Shown: positions 1 through 7,308, counted from the stretch's first letter. The stretch is DNA of 11,245 nt from Anaerolineales bacterium UBA4823 (GCA_002402275.1 DHFN01000048.1:1-11245), one strand, 5' to 3'. Notes: a model not told the origin generated them from the sequence alone. Made by a program: numbers and translations.

Positions 1-107
1 GCTGCGCTCCTTCGAAATGACAAAAGGGGTTGCAACGCGAACGAGTCTCTCTCGGCTGTCAAAAGATTTCTCAGTCGGTGCGCTCCATCGAAATGACAAA
101 GGGGCTG
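1..107. repeat. Degenerate interspersed repeat, two direct copies
   Basis: Two near-identical blocks at 3-29 and 79-104 (starting TGCGCTCC, containing TCGAAATGAC and ending in GGGG) lie 76 bp apart and differ by one substitution and one deleted A. Read on the minus strand they give 'TTTGTCATTTCGA.GGAGCGCA' followed by 'GAGAAATCTTTTGAC', the look of a repeat family scattered between genes in many Chloroflexota and some other genomes (established knowledge, from memory). The first copy is cut by the window edge. No ORF of interest lies here, and 108-144 shows nothing beyond the end of comEA. A related but more diverged element is at 6019-6088. Confidence 0.7.
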
Positions 108-144
108 CTGAAAAAACTTAAACTGGAAGAACTAAAACCTACAT

Positions 145-705
145 TTAAGGCTCCACAACCACATATGGTTCGATTAGTTGCAGGGTCGCTGGTTTAATTC
201 CATAGACCTTCAATAAATCTTGTAAGGTTTTAAACGCTCCATAGCGTGTGCGATAGGCAATAATCCTTTGGGATAAAACTGCTCCGATCCCAGGTAAGGA
301 TTCGAGTTCAGCTTGAGTAGCAAAATTAATGTTGATGAATGGACTTTTAGAGGCAGTTGGGGTGATCTTCGGTGATTTAGTTGCTGTCGGAGTAGTGTAC
401 GACCAGGGAACAAAAATATGTTGTCCATCTTTCACTGCTGCAGCCAGGTTGAGACTATCGAGATAAGCTTCATCTTTGGCGCCACCTGCTAATGTTATTG
501 CGTCATTGACTCGGCTGCCAATTGGAAGTGTATACACCCCACTATGATTAACTGCCCCGGCGATATGAACGGTCATTCCCGCTGCTGTGGGTGGAATATG
601 AAGTTCAACCGCTTTCCCACGCGATGGCGAGGTTGAATAAATGAGGATTCCAGCTATGATTAATCCTAGTAGCACTCCGATTGGAATGCTCCACCAAGGC
701 TTCAT
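145..705 (-). CDS. comEA: ComEA-like helix-hairpin-helix DNA-binding protein
   Basis: The 186-residue protein has an N-terminal membrane anchor (about residues 5-24), an SLBB-like beta domain (about 44-100, 'VHIAGAVNHSGVYTLPIGSRV'-type), a Thr/Ser/Pro/Lys linker (101-121) and a C-terminal ComEA helix-hairpin-helix domain (123-183) with ININFAT, LESLPGIGAVLSQRIIAYR and FKTLQDLLKVYGI. This is the full architecture of ComEA, the membrane-tethered receptor that binds incoming double-stranded DNA during natural transformation in Gram-positive bacteria. The ATG lies 7 nt after the S1-protein stop, so the gene is probably the last of the transcript. The ribosome binding site is weak (AGAG). comEC, the usual partner, is not in view; it could lie beyond position 1. 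The family call is strong, but a role in competence in this organism is inferred. Confidence 0.88.
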   Translation of the reverse strand: MKPWWSIPIGVLLGLIIAGILIYSTSPSRGKAVELHIPPTAAGMTVHIAGAVNHSGVYTLPIGSRVNDAITLAGGAKDEAYLDSLNLAAAVKDGQHIFVPWSYTTPTATKSPKITPTASKSPFININFATQAELESLPGIGAVLSQRIIAYRTRYGAFKTLQDLLKVYGIKPATLQLIEPYVVVEP

Positions 706-712
706 TGTATTT

Positions 713-1684
713 CTACTCTGTGTTTATGTTTAAACTCAATCCCATACGTTGTTTCGAGCCATCCACTTGCAATATTTTTACCAGCACTTTTTGACCTTCG
801 AATAAGTTAGAAGGGTTCGTTTCCCCTTCTTTTCTTTCGATCTCAGTAATATGGATTAAACCATCCAAGCCGTCCTCAACCCGGGCAAATGCCCCAAATG
901 GTACAATGCTTGTAATAACAGCTTCGGTAATTTGACCGGGAAAATAACGTTCTTCAACGGTTTCCCAGGGATTCTTGCACAATCTTTTTAAACTCAAAGC
1001 AATCCGGGAACGTTTGGGATCGATGCTGATTACATATACATTGACCTTATCCCCCACCCGGACAACATCACAGGGGTGGCGCACTCTTCCCCAAGAAAGC
1101 TCAGAGACATGGATTAATCCTTCCACACCTCCTAAGTCAACGAAAACCCCGAATTCGGTCACATTGGTAACCAAGCCAGGTACACAAATTCCGGGTGTCA
1201 ACTGTTTAAAGAGCGCATTTCTCTTTCCGCATTCTGATTGAGCAGCTCGTTCAGATAACACAACCCGCCCACGATGACGATCACACTCGATCACCTTGAG
1301 TTTCAAATGATGACCTTGATATGCTGCCAGACATTGTTCTTGCTCTTCAGAGGTTAAATTATTCGGCATATCCACAAGATGAGATAAAGGAACAAAACCT
1401 TGTAAGCCCTTCCCATTGACTAACAAGCCGCCTTTGTTATAACCGCTGACGATTAACTCAATTACTTGATCTTCTTCCAATAACGAGTGCGCGTAGTTCC
1501 AATCTACCCCGTCTTGGGGTATCGGATGATTTTTTTGGGACGGGTTCATTTCGTTTTCCAAGAGAAGAGGATCAATCGCTCTGGCATCAGAATGAATGTC
1601 TTCCGATAAAATGGCTTGCCACCACGATTCTTCGATAGGTGGAGGCTCACTTTGTGGTAATGTGGATAGATGATTGCTCACCAT
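713..1684 (-). CDS. S1 RNA-binding protein, three S1 domains (ribosomal protein S1-like)
   Basis: From the chosen start the protein has 323 residues. An acidic N-terminal segment of about 65 residues is followed by three S1 OB-fold domains at about 70-146, 165-234 and 249-318. Domains 2 and 3 carry the classic core (VTEFGVFVDLGGVEGLIHVSEL and VPFGAFARVEDGLDGLIHITEI); domain 1 is the more diverged (GGLLVNGKGLQGFVPLSHL). Such proteins bind single-stranded RNA; S1 helps load mRNA on the 30S subunit. Three domains resemble cyanobacterial and plastid S1 rather than the six of E. coli. The open frame extends to a TTG at 1726, but ATG 1684 has a fine Shine-Dalgarno (GAGGTGG, 1690-1696) 5 nt upstream, so I chose it. 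It overlaps the upstream regulator gene by 38 bp, suggesting translational coupling. It could be the main ribosomal S1 or an accessory paralogue; the sequence cannot decide. Confidence 0.88.
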   Translation of the reverse strand: MVSNHLSTLPQSEPPPIEESWWQAILSEDIHSDARAIDPLLLENEMNPSQKNHPIPQDGVDWNYAHSLLEEDQVIELIVSGYNKGGLLVNGKGLQGFVPLSHLVDMPNNLTSEEQEQCLAAYQGHHLKLKVIECDRHRGRVVLSERAAQSECGKRNALFKQLTPGICVPGLVTNVTEFGVFVDLGGVEGLIHVSELSWGRVRHPCDVVRVGDKVNVYVISIDPKRSRIALSLKRLCKNPWETVEERYFPGQITEAVITSIVPFGAFARVEDGLDGLIHITEIERKEGETNPSNLFEGQKVLVKILQVDGSKQRMGLSLNINTE

Positions 1685-3632
1685 TAAGACCACCTCGCTT
1701 TCCGAATTGATGACTTGATTGTTCAATTATAATATTTCCAGTGAATTGGTTTTCCATTTCCATTATTTTCAGTGCCACTTCTTCGATGGCTACTCTTTGT
1801 TTGCGGTATAAGTCTGCTTCTGATAACGCTAAACGTTTTGCAACTTCACGAACGCTTTTGCCCTCCATGAATTTCAACTCCAATATATTATACAATATCC
1901 ATTCACCCGTGAATCGTCTTTCACCCTCTGGTTTTATTTGATCGATAGCCTGCCGCAATACAGCTCGTAATGCATTGGTTGAATTCCCCTGGTGTTCTGG
2001 CATGGCTTCTTGGACGATCTGAAGACGGGTAAGTGGATTCTGGGATAATTTTGGACCCCCCCAGTAATGAGTTAAAGCCTCTTTTACCCAACGCGCCAGG
2101 TTTTCGGATGGTGCAGTCGCAATTTCTGGAATCTCTGTTTTTAATAAGGTTGTGTTTCCATTATATCGAGAGATAGCCCTCAATCTTTGAATTAATTCCA
2201 TATCGGGGGTTAATTCCTCTAAGGAAGAAAAGACCTGGCTTTGAATCATACGGTCTTCTAATGCCAGGGCTGCTCGTTCGGCTAAGATTTCGAGGGCATC
2301 ATTCTGCTCCTGATCAATAGTTTGATCTGGTTGGCGCAGGATGCACATAATTCCTAATAAATCTTCCCCTTGATTGCGCTGATTAAAGAGAGGCACTAGC
2401 CAAAATTCCCCCCAAGAGAATAAGCTCCTTTGTCCAGATTGGGTGACTTGTTCGAGGATTTTTTGCGATAAGTCCTCCTTTTCTAATAATTCCGTGCTGC
2501 CAACTGCGACTAGGGTTTCCAAACCCGAGGGAGCCAAGGTGGCAATAAAGCCAGGTTTAGATTGAATTCGATCGCAGACAGCTGCTAAGATGGCTTCCAA
2601 GAATTGGCGTAAATCGCCAGCGGTAAGCAATCTTTCTTCTAATTTTTGCAATAACTCTAAATCTTCCTGGTCATTGCCTTGAAACAACCAGCGTTCCCAT
2701 AAGGGAGCGAAGAGTGTGATGAGATGCTCCATCAAAAGCAAGGTCATGACCATTAAAATTGGAACAGCAGCATTATAGGGTAATCCAAATCGTTCCCCCA
2801 CCCGGCGAGTGATGGTAGTTACTGCTAAGACTACCGAAGCAGTTATCGGTCCTCTCATCAACCATTTTGCCAGACGTCTTTTTACCACCCGGTCGGGCCA
2901 CGGCACCCCAAAAAATGCCACAGCATAAGCCATTAATATCAGTAAAAATAAGACCATTAAGTTGCTCGTTGCCGCAACCATCCAAAATATTAAAGGGTGC
3001 CTTAAAGCAAAACCAGAACCGAATAACAAATAGGGATAGGAGCCTAGCGCTGGGGCTAATGAACCTAATAAGAGATAACCCATCCGCCGCCGGCTCGCCC
3101 GGGTTACTGTTCTTCGGTATGCCCGCACCATATTGACGAGCGCAAAAAGGATCATGACCAGATAATATGCGGTAAAGACCAATGTAAGGGGTGTTCGCTG
3201 TAAATGGGGTGCTGGTTTTCCTCCTGGGACTAATGGTCCTACCAATAGTTCAAAAGGTAAGGTGGCTAAAAAGGCAAAAGAGAGAAAATATCCCAGACGA
3301 ACGATCAATCTTCGTCTTCCGCGGGAAGGTCGTCCCGTGGTGGTTAGGATTGCATCGGAAAAATGGACATAAGCTGCTGGCAATAAAGAAATGCCAATCC
3401 ACTCAAACCGTAACCAAAATTCCCGGGATAAATTTGTACTTGAAACACTGCCAATTGCATCCCCTACAAAAACCACCATTACACAAGCCAATATTAAGGC
3501 AAACGTACGGGTCACCCAATCTCGTAAGTTAAAAGATAAGGCATAAAGCAACAGCGAGAATGCGGTGATAGCAATCCCAGCCGTTAGGAGTTGATTGAGA
3601 GTTCTAAATATTGTAATCAGAGAGGCTATCAT
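1647..3632 (-). CDS. Polytopic membrane sensor with GAF domain and HTH-like C-terminus (no kinase)
   Basis: The 661-residue protein begins with a polytopic membrane region (about residues 10-310) of some eight or nine hydrophobic segments, resembling the 7TM input module of some histidine kinases. A GAF-like sensory domain follows (about 325-460). In place of a kinase there are no H-, N- or G-box motifs. The C-terminal part (about 510-625) is helical and contains ELKFMEGKSVREVAKRLALS and EADLYRKQRVAIEEVA, which read as a sigma-region-4/FixJ-type helix-turn-helix (helix VREVAKRL, turn ALS, recognition helix EADLYRKQRVAI). I infer a one-component, membrane-held transcriptional regulator sensing a small or membrane ligand; the ligand and targets are unknown. 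Residues 631-661 form a polar tail encoded over the start of the S1 gene. The start ATG has only a weak ribosome binding site (GGA, 11 nt upstream), and a hairpin at 3645-3679 lies just before it. Database names such as 'histidine kinase N-terminal 7TM domain protein' would miss the output domain. Confidence 0.78.
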   Translation of the reverse strand: MIASLITIFRTLNQLLTAGIAITAFSLLLYALSFNLRDWVTRTFALILACVMVVFVGDAIGSVSSTNLSREFWLRFEWIGISLLPAAYVHFSDAILTTTGRPSRGRRRLIVRLGYFLSFAFLATLPFELLVGPLVPGGKPAPHLQRTPLTLVFTAYYLVMILFALVNMVRAYRRTVTRASRRRMGYLLLGSLAPALGSYPYLLFGSGFALRHPLIFWMVAATSNLMVLFLLILMAYAVAFFGVPWPDRVVKRRLAKWLMRGPITASVVLAVTTITRRVGERFGLPYNAAVPILMVMTLLLMEHLITLFAPLWERWLFQGNDQEDLELLQKLEERLLTAGDLRQFLEAILAAVCDRIQSKPGFIATLAPSGLETLVAVGSTELLEKEDLSQKILEQVTQSGQRSLFSWGEFWLVPLFNQRNQGEDLLGIMCILRQPDQTIDQEQNDALEILAERAALALEDRMIQSQVFSSLEELTPDMELIQRLRAISRYNGNTTLLKTEIPEIATAPSENLARWVKEALTHYWGGPKLSQNPLTRLQIVQEAMPEHQGNSTNALRAVLRQAIDQIKPEGERRFTGEWILYNILELKFMEGKSVREVAKRLALSEADLYRKQRVAIEEVALKIMEMENQFTGNIIIEQSSHQFGKRGGLNGEQSSIHITTK

Positions 3633-3644
3633 TAGTTTGTCAAT

Positions 3645-3679
3645 CCATTTTCCATAAGGCTCGCTTTATGGAATAATGG
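3645..3679 (-). other. Inverted repeat between acetyltransferase and regulator genes
   Basis: Arms TTCCATAA (3650-3657) and TTATGGAA (3666-3673) pair perfectly around an 8-nt loop. They extend by CCATT (3645-3649) with AATGG (3675-3679), skipping one T at 3674, for 13 bp with one bulge. It lies 12 nt upstream of the regulator start. No T-run follows on the minus strand, so it is not a standard terminator. An operator, an RNA processing site or a translation-control hairpin are all possible. Confidence 0.5.
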
Positions 3680-3689
3680 TTTAGAAGCT

Positions 3690-4229
3690 TCAAATGGAAC
3701 GACAAAAGAAAAGTGCCAGGTCACGATTCTGATAATATAAATCCTGAAAACCACAAAGATCAAAACCAAATTTTTTAACCATTTCAATCCCAGGATAGTT
3801 TTTAGATTGCAAATCTAATGCCATCCTAGTTACACCTTTAGCCTGACTCCATTCTTGGGCTGAGAGCAACAAGACACCCCCAACACCTTGGCGACGGACA
3901 CGTCGGTGGACAACCAGGTCGTTAATCCAACTTGTTTGGGGGGTTTTATGCAAAGACAAAGCGATGTAACCGACAATCGTTTCATCTAATAATCCCACCA
4001 GGAATCCATCACAGCGGCTCCACTCCTCGACCATTAAATCTTTTGGGTGAGGGTATTCCACTCTAATGGACCGTGGCAGGCGATTTTGGCGGAAGAATAC
4101 CTTGATGATCCCTACTTCATCTTTTTGTACCTCAACTTGCCAGGTGTATTCAGTAGTGTAATGGGGTTCAATCGCCAAAATTTGATCAAGGTCAGCAGCA
4201 ACTGAAGGACGAATTACAATCTTTGGCAT
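3690..4229 (-). CDS. GNAT-family N-acetyltransferase
   Basis: At 179 residues this is the usual size of a single-domain GCN5-related acetyltransferase, which moves an acetyl group from acetyl-CoA to an amine. The acetyl-CoA pyrophosphate loop is visible as R-R-Q-G-V-G (112-117) after the WINDLVVHRRVRR strand-loop (101-113). The C-terminal motif B region reads NYPGIEMVKKFGFDLCGF (144-161) and DLYYQNRDLALFF (163-175). The substrate cannot be read from the sequence. The protein is of the RimI/streptothricin-acetyltransferase-like type by feel, but this is not assignable. The ATG is preceded by AAGGA at 5 nt spacing, which overlaps the stop codon of the gene upstream in transcription, so the two are very likely cotranscribed and translationally coupled. 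Confidence 0.85.
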   Translation of the reverse strand: MPKIVIRPSVAADLDQILAIEPHYTTEYTWQVEVQKDEVGIIKVFFRQNRLPRSIRVEYPHPKDLMVEEWSRCDGFLVGLLDETIVGYIALSLHKTPQTSWINDLVVHRRVRRQGVGGVLLLSAQEWSQAKGVTRMALDLQSKNYPGIEMVKKFGFDLCGFQDLYYQNRDLALFFCRSI

Positions 4230-4237
4230 TATTATCC

Positions 4238-4957
4238 TTATTGTTGGGGTGTTTCCACCGTTGCAGTGACATGAACCTGGATCATGCAGGGGGTTAATGC
4301 CTGACCAGCATTATCAACTAGGACCAAACGGAGCTGATAGTCACCCGCGATGATGAGGGAAGTGTTCCAAGAACCTAACACTCCATTTTTCTTGATTTCA
4401 TTGCCAGCTAAGATGGTCAGCCAATTTTGTTCACCGGGTTGGCGCATTTCTAATTTATAGAAACCGAAATTGGGTATATCAGCACTGCCTATGATATCAA
4501 AAATACCATTCACTTGACTTCCATCTTGAGGAGCACTGATCTCTATTTGACCTGGAATACAGCCATTGACAGTCAAATCTTCGGTGGGTACGGGGGTAGT
4601 CACACCAGGTGTAACACCCTCTGCAGCCGGTGAGCCATTTAGGGTGGTTTCTAATGTGGTTGTCGGGGTAGTCAATAAGTTCAGTGTGGGTGTAAAAAGG
4701 GGTGAGATATCTGGATTGCTTGGCAGGACAAAGGATACTAAAATAAATTCAGACATGATCAAGGCTAAAATAAAGATCAGCATACTAGCAGCTTGATTTA
4801 AGCGGCTTTGGGCGCTTTCGCGTTCCAACCCAAATGCAGCTCCACGAAGTTCTTGCCAGGCGAGGGAGAACTTTCGTAAATAGACGATTCCAATCACACC
4901 TAAAGTCAAATAAATCCATATTTCATAAGTGCGAAAAAAGCCTAAAGCTTCTTCCAT
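4238..4957 (-). CDS. Membrane protein with two TM segments and external Ig-like domain
   Basis: The 239-residue protein has a TM segment at about 11-28, a charged cytoplasmic-type loop (29-56, with RKF, RESAQSRLNQ), a second TM at about 57-78, a Thr/Pro/Ser-rich linker (84-128), and a beta-rich domain (about 132-232). That domain reads like a bacterial Ig/fibronectin-type fold: IEISAPQDGSQVNGIFDIIG, GFYKLEMRQPG.QNW, LGSWNTSLIIAGDYQLRLVLVD. Cys133 and Cys224, near the two ends of this domain, could form a disulfide, and the domain would face outward. The function is unknown; proteins of this kind are frequent in Anaerolineae, to my recollection. It lies 59 nt after the phosphorylase stop and directly before the acetyltransferase in transcription order. 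No good ribosome binding site is seen before the ATG. Confidence 0.75.
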   Translation of the reverse strand: MEEALGFFRTYEIWIYLTLGVIGIVYLRKFSLAWQELRGAAFGLERESAQSRLNQAASMLIFILALIMSEFILVSFVLPSNPDISPLFTPTLNLLTTPTTTLETTLNGSPAAEGVTPGVTTPVPTEDLTVNGCIPGQIEISAPQDGSQVNGIFDIIGSADIPNFGFYKLEMRQPGEQNWLTILAGNEIKKNGVLGSWNTSLIIAGDYQLRLVLVDNAGQALTPCMIQVHVTATVETPQQ

Positions 4958-5016
4958 ATTCTATAAGCACCAAGATTGTTTTTGATAAACCAATCGTATT
5001 TTCAATCACTCACCTA

Positions 5017-5922
5017 TTATAGTACCAAGCGTTGGATAAAACCGCTAATTAATTTCATCATTTTTGGAGCAATGATTTTACCAGCTTCCAAAACTTCTTC
5101 ATGAGTGGTCAGGGTGTTTCCATCTAAATTCGCCTTGTTGCTGATTCCAGAAATCCCCAGTACACGCAAGCTGCTATGTCGAGCGGCAATCACTTCAGGT
5201 ACGGTGGACATTCCCACAGCATCGGCTCCAATAATTCGAAGAAACCGTAAGTCCGCAGGTGTCTCAAATGATGGACCTGCTAAACAAATGTAAACTCCTT
5301 CTTGTAACGGAATTTTGAGCTCTCCAGCTGCTAGGCGGGCAAAGCGGATATATTCACGGTCATAAGCCTGACTCATATCAGGGAAACGCGGACCAATTTC
5401 ATCTAAGTTGGCTCCTCGAAGTGGATTGAGACCCGCCATTCCAATAAGATTGATATGGTCGGTGATCAGCATTAAATCGCCAGGCTGATATGCTGGGTTC
5501 ACCGCCCCCGCGGCATTGGTGAGGATTAATGACTTTATCCCTAACATCTGCATAACTCGCACCGGAAAAGCCACTTGTGCCATACTATAGCCCTCGTAAT
5601 AGTGAACTCGACCTTGCATAATCAAAACTGCTCGATTTTCTAAGTAGCCAATGACTAAACGCCCCAGGTGTCCCTGAACAGTAGAGGTGGGCCAATGAGG
5701 AATATTGCTATAGGGAATCACGGTTGGGTTTTCAACGGATTCGGCAATTTCCCCTAAGCCGGAACCAAGCACAATTCCAACTTGGGGTTCAGTGGAGGAA
5801 TTCAACCGAACAAATTGCGCGGCATCCTTTATTTGATCAATGGTTATCCATTCATTCGTCATTTTGTTACTTTGTTTCTGGGTGGAACTGGTTGTTGTTT
5901 TGTTATTATAGGGCTCAGTCAT
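5017..5922 (-). CDS. punA: Purine-nucleoside phosphorylase (trimeric, PNP/MTAP family)
   Basis: The enzyme cleaves purine (deoxy)nucleosides with phosphate to free base and (deoxy)ribose-1-phosphate, in cytosolic purine salvage. The 301-residue product shows the trimeric PNP signature: phosphate loop VLGSGLG (51-57), HLGRLVIG (85-92), MQGRVHYYEGY (102-112, His107 matching human His86), LTNAAGAVNP (134-143), DHINLIGMAGLNPLRG (155-170), AGPSFETPADL (215-225, Glu220 matching human Glu201) and GISGISNKA (257-264 region, Asn262 matching human Asn243). Glu plus Asn suggests 6-oxopurines (inosine, guanosine) as preferred substrates, and NAAGA-NP argues against MTA phosphorylase. The N-terminus is about 20 residues longer than usual and is Thr/Ser/Asn/Lys rich. 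ATG 5862 (Met21) is an alternative start; neither has a clear ribosome binding site. Confidence 0.93.
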   Translation of the reverse strand: MTEPYNNKTTTSSTQKQSNKMTNEWITIDQIKDAAQFVRLNSSTEPQVGIVLGSGLGEIAESVENPTVIPYSNIPHWPTSTVQGHLGRLVIGYLENRAVLIMQGRVHYYEGYSMAQVAFPVRVMQMLGIKSLILTNAAGAVNPAYQPGDLMLITDHINLIGMAGLNPLRGANLDEIGPRFPDMSQAYDREYIRFARLAAGELKIPLQEGVYICLAGPSFETPADLRFLRIIGADAVGMSTVPEVIAARHSSLRVLGISGISNKANLDGNTLTTHEEVLEAGKIIAPKMMKLISGFIQRLVL

Positions 5923-5988
5923 GAAAGGTCTGGGAGATGAAAATTTTTGATTGATTTATGTTTAAGTCGCCCAGCCCAAATCAAAATA

Positions 5989-5994
5989 ATTATA
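5989..5994 (-). promoter_or_regulatory. Possible -10 box for the phosphorylase gene
   Basis: The minus strand reads a perfect TATAAT here, about 67 nt upstream of the phosphorylase ATG. At the expected 17-nt distance the -35 position (6012-6017) reads ATTCGT, a poor match, so this is only a candidate promoter. If real, it would drive the group running from the phosphorylase to comEA. Confidence 0.35.
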
Positions 5995-6018
5995 TCATCG
6001 CTTACTTCAAAACGAATA

Positions 6019-6088
6019 TTGTCATATCGAGCCAAGCGGGATATCTTCACGTTCATCAAAAGACTCCTCGGTTCGCTCGGGTTGACAA
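6019..6088. repeat. Small imperfect inverted-repeat element
   Basis: The left end TTGTCATATCGAG (6019-6031) and right end CTCGGGTTGACAA (6076-6088) are inverted repeats matching at 10 of 13 positions. Pairing continues inward, imperfectly (CCAAGCGGGATATCTT against AAAGACTCCTCGGTT). The element is a diverged relative of the repeat at 1-107 and carries no coding sequence. It behaves like a small interspersed or MITE-like element, but mobility is not shown. It forms part of the 342-bp gene-free stretch 5923-6264; small ORFs across that stretch have no recognisable content. Confidence 0.6.
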
Positions 6089-6108
6089 ACATCTCTTGGC
6101 ACAATTTC

Positions 6109-6188
6109 ATGAAGATGTCACGTTGCAAACGGGATTCACACGCGCATCCTGACCTTATCCTATGAAGATGTCACGTTGCAAATGTGAC
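6109..6188. repeat. Direct repeat pair, period 53 bp
   Basis: A 21-bp block is repeated exactly at 6109-6129 and 6162-6182 (starts ATGAAGATGTCACG, ends TTGCAAA). The second copy continues into GTGAC (6184-6188), making GTCAC..TTGCAA..GTGAC, a near-palindrome centred on the self-complementary TTGCAA; in the first copy the matching arm is degraded (GGGAT). Two units without further copies do not make a CRISPR array. It lies downstream of ltaE and next to the inverted-repeat element at 6019-6088. Confidence 0.75.
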
Positions 6189-6264
6189 TTATTGGTTCTT
6201 CAAGGAATCCCAGACTAGTATTTATCTATTTTATTTAATATTGTAAATATACTGATTATGCCAT

Positions 6265-7305
6265 TTATTGTGCCATGATTTCTTTAAAGATCCTGACTGC
6301 TTCTGCAATATCACCCTCTTCGATCCAATAATGGGTAACTAAGCGGAAGCGCCGTTCACCATCATCCCCAACCAGAACATTTTTATCTTTGAGTTTTTCA
6401 ATAACCCACCTGGCGGGACGAGGAAAATCTGGACTGAGATTAAAAAATAGCATATTGGTATAAGGTGTACCAGGATCGAGGACTATCCCGGGAATTCGCG
6501 CAAGTTCTTTGGCTAACTGCTTTGCTCGGGCATGATCTTCGGCGAGGCGATCAATCATGGTCTCAAGTGCCACAATTCCTGCTGCGGCTACAATCCCTAC
6601 TTGACGCATACCCCCACCCAACTGTTTACGAATTCTTTTTGCTCGATTGATAAAAGCATGATTGCCCACAATTACTGCCCCAATCGGAGCGCACAATCCT
6701 TTACTTAAACAAAAAGTGACCGAATCAAACGGTTCAGCCAGCACTTTTGCGCTCACTCCTTGGGCAACAGCCGCGTTAAAGATACGAGCACCATCAAGAT
6801 GCAACAAGAGATTATGTTGATCAGCCAATGCTCGTACTGCCCGACCGTATTCAGGGCTAAGTGCAACTCCGCCGCACCGATTATGGGTATTCTCCAACCC
6901 AATCAGGCGGGTTGGGGGTTGATGGACATCCTCTGGTCGAATTGCAGCTTGGAGGTCTTCTAAGGAAATCGTACCATCTTTTTGATTGGGAAGCTGGCGG
7001 GAATGAATGCCGCCTAGCGCAGATATTCCTCCGGCTTCATAAATCACGGTGTGGGCTTTGTTCCCTAAAATGACCTCATCGCCCCTGCCACAATGAGCTA
7101 AGATCGAGGCAAGATTCCCCATTGTGCCAGAGGGGACAAACAATCCGGCTTCCTTTCCCAATAGGTTTGCTGCCATTTCCTGAAGCTGATTAACGGTTGG
7201 ATCTTCATCGTAGACATCATCTCCGACAACCGCTTTTGCCATGGCTTCACGCATAGCTGGAGTGGGATGAGTGACTGTATCGGAACGTAAGTCAATGAGT
7301 TTCAT
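6265..7305 (-). CDS. ltaE: Low-specificity L-threonine aldolase (PLP enzyme)
   Basis: A cytosolic pyridoxal-phosphate enzyme that splits L-threonine or L-allo-threonine to glycine and acetaldehyde. The 346-residue length is normal. Visible family marks are IDLRSDTVTHPTPAMREAM at the N-terminus, GDDVYDEDPTVN (28-39), the phosphate-binding S-G-T (59-61), His85 (stacks on PLP in E. coli LtaE), ENTHNRCGG (138-146), HLDGAR (169-174, Asp171 for the pyridine nitrogen), the Schiff-base lysine in FCLSKGLCAPIG (Lys202), and Arg321 in RFRLVTHYWI for the substrate carboxylate. Its ATG is preceded by GGAGGAT at 5 nt spacing; this site overlaps the rluD stop codon, only 3 nt away, so coupling to rluD is likely. 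Nothing is missing or odd. Confidence 0.94.
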   Translation of the reverse strand: MKLIDLRSDTVTHPTPAMREAMAKAVVGDDVYDEDPTVNQLQEMAANLLGKEAGLFVPSGTMGNLASILAHCGRGDEVILGNKAHTVIYEAGGISALGGIHSRQLPNQKDGTISLEDLQAAIRPEDVHQPPTRLIGLENTHNRCGGVALSPEYGRAVRALADQHNLLLHLDGARIFNAAVAQGVSAKVLAEPFDSVTFCLSKGLCAPIGAVIVGNHAFINRAKRIRKQLGGGMRQVGIVAAAGIVALETMIDRLAEDHARAKQLAKELARIPGIVLDPGTPYTNMLFFNLSPDFPRPARWVIEKLKDKNVLVGDDGERRFRLVTHYWIEEGDIAEAVRIFKEIMAQ

Positions 7306-7308
7306 AAT

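Noticed and set aside
1685..1726. TTG 1726 as start of the S1 protein
   Set aside because: No ribosome binding site precedes it, whereas ATG 1684 has GAGGTGG at good spacing; the extra 14 residues are not part of a domain.
2773..3532. Plus- and minus-strand ORFs of 70-113 codons inside the membrane regulator gene
   Set aside because: They are frame shadows of a well-supported long gene with coherent TM and GAF content.
5919..6165. Several small ORFs on both strands in the gap between the phosphorylase and ltaE
   Set aside because: They lie over repeats, have no ribosome binding sites and translate to unremarkable sequence.
6109..6188. CRISPR-like repeat-spacer pattern
   Set aside because: There are only two units of 21 bp, no third repeat within reach, and no cas genes; a related small-repeat family explains it better.
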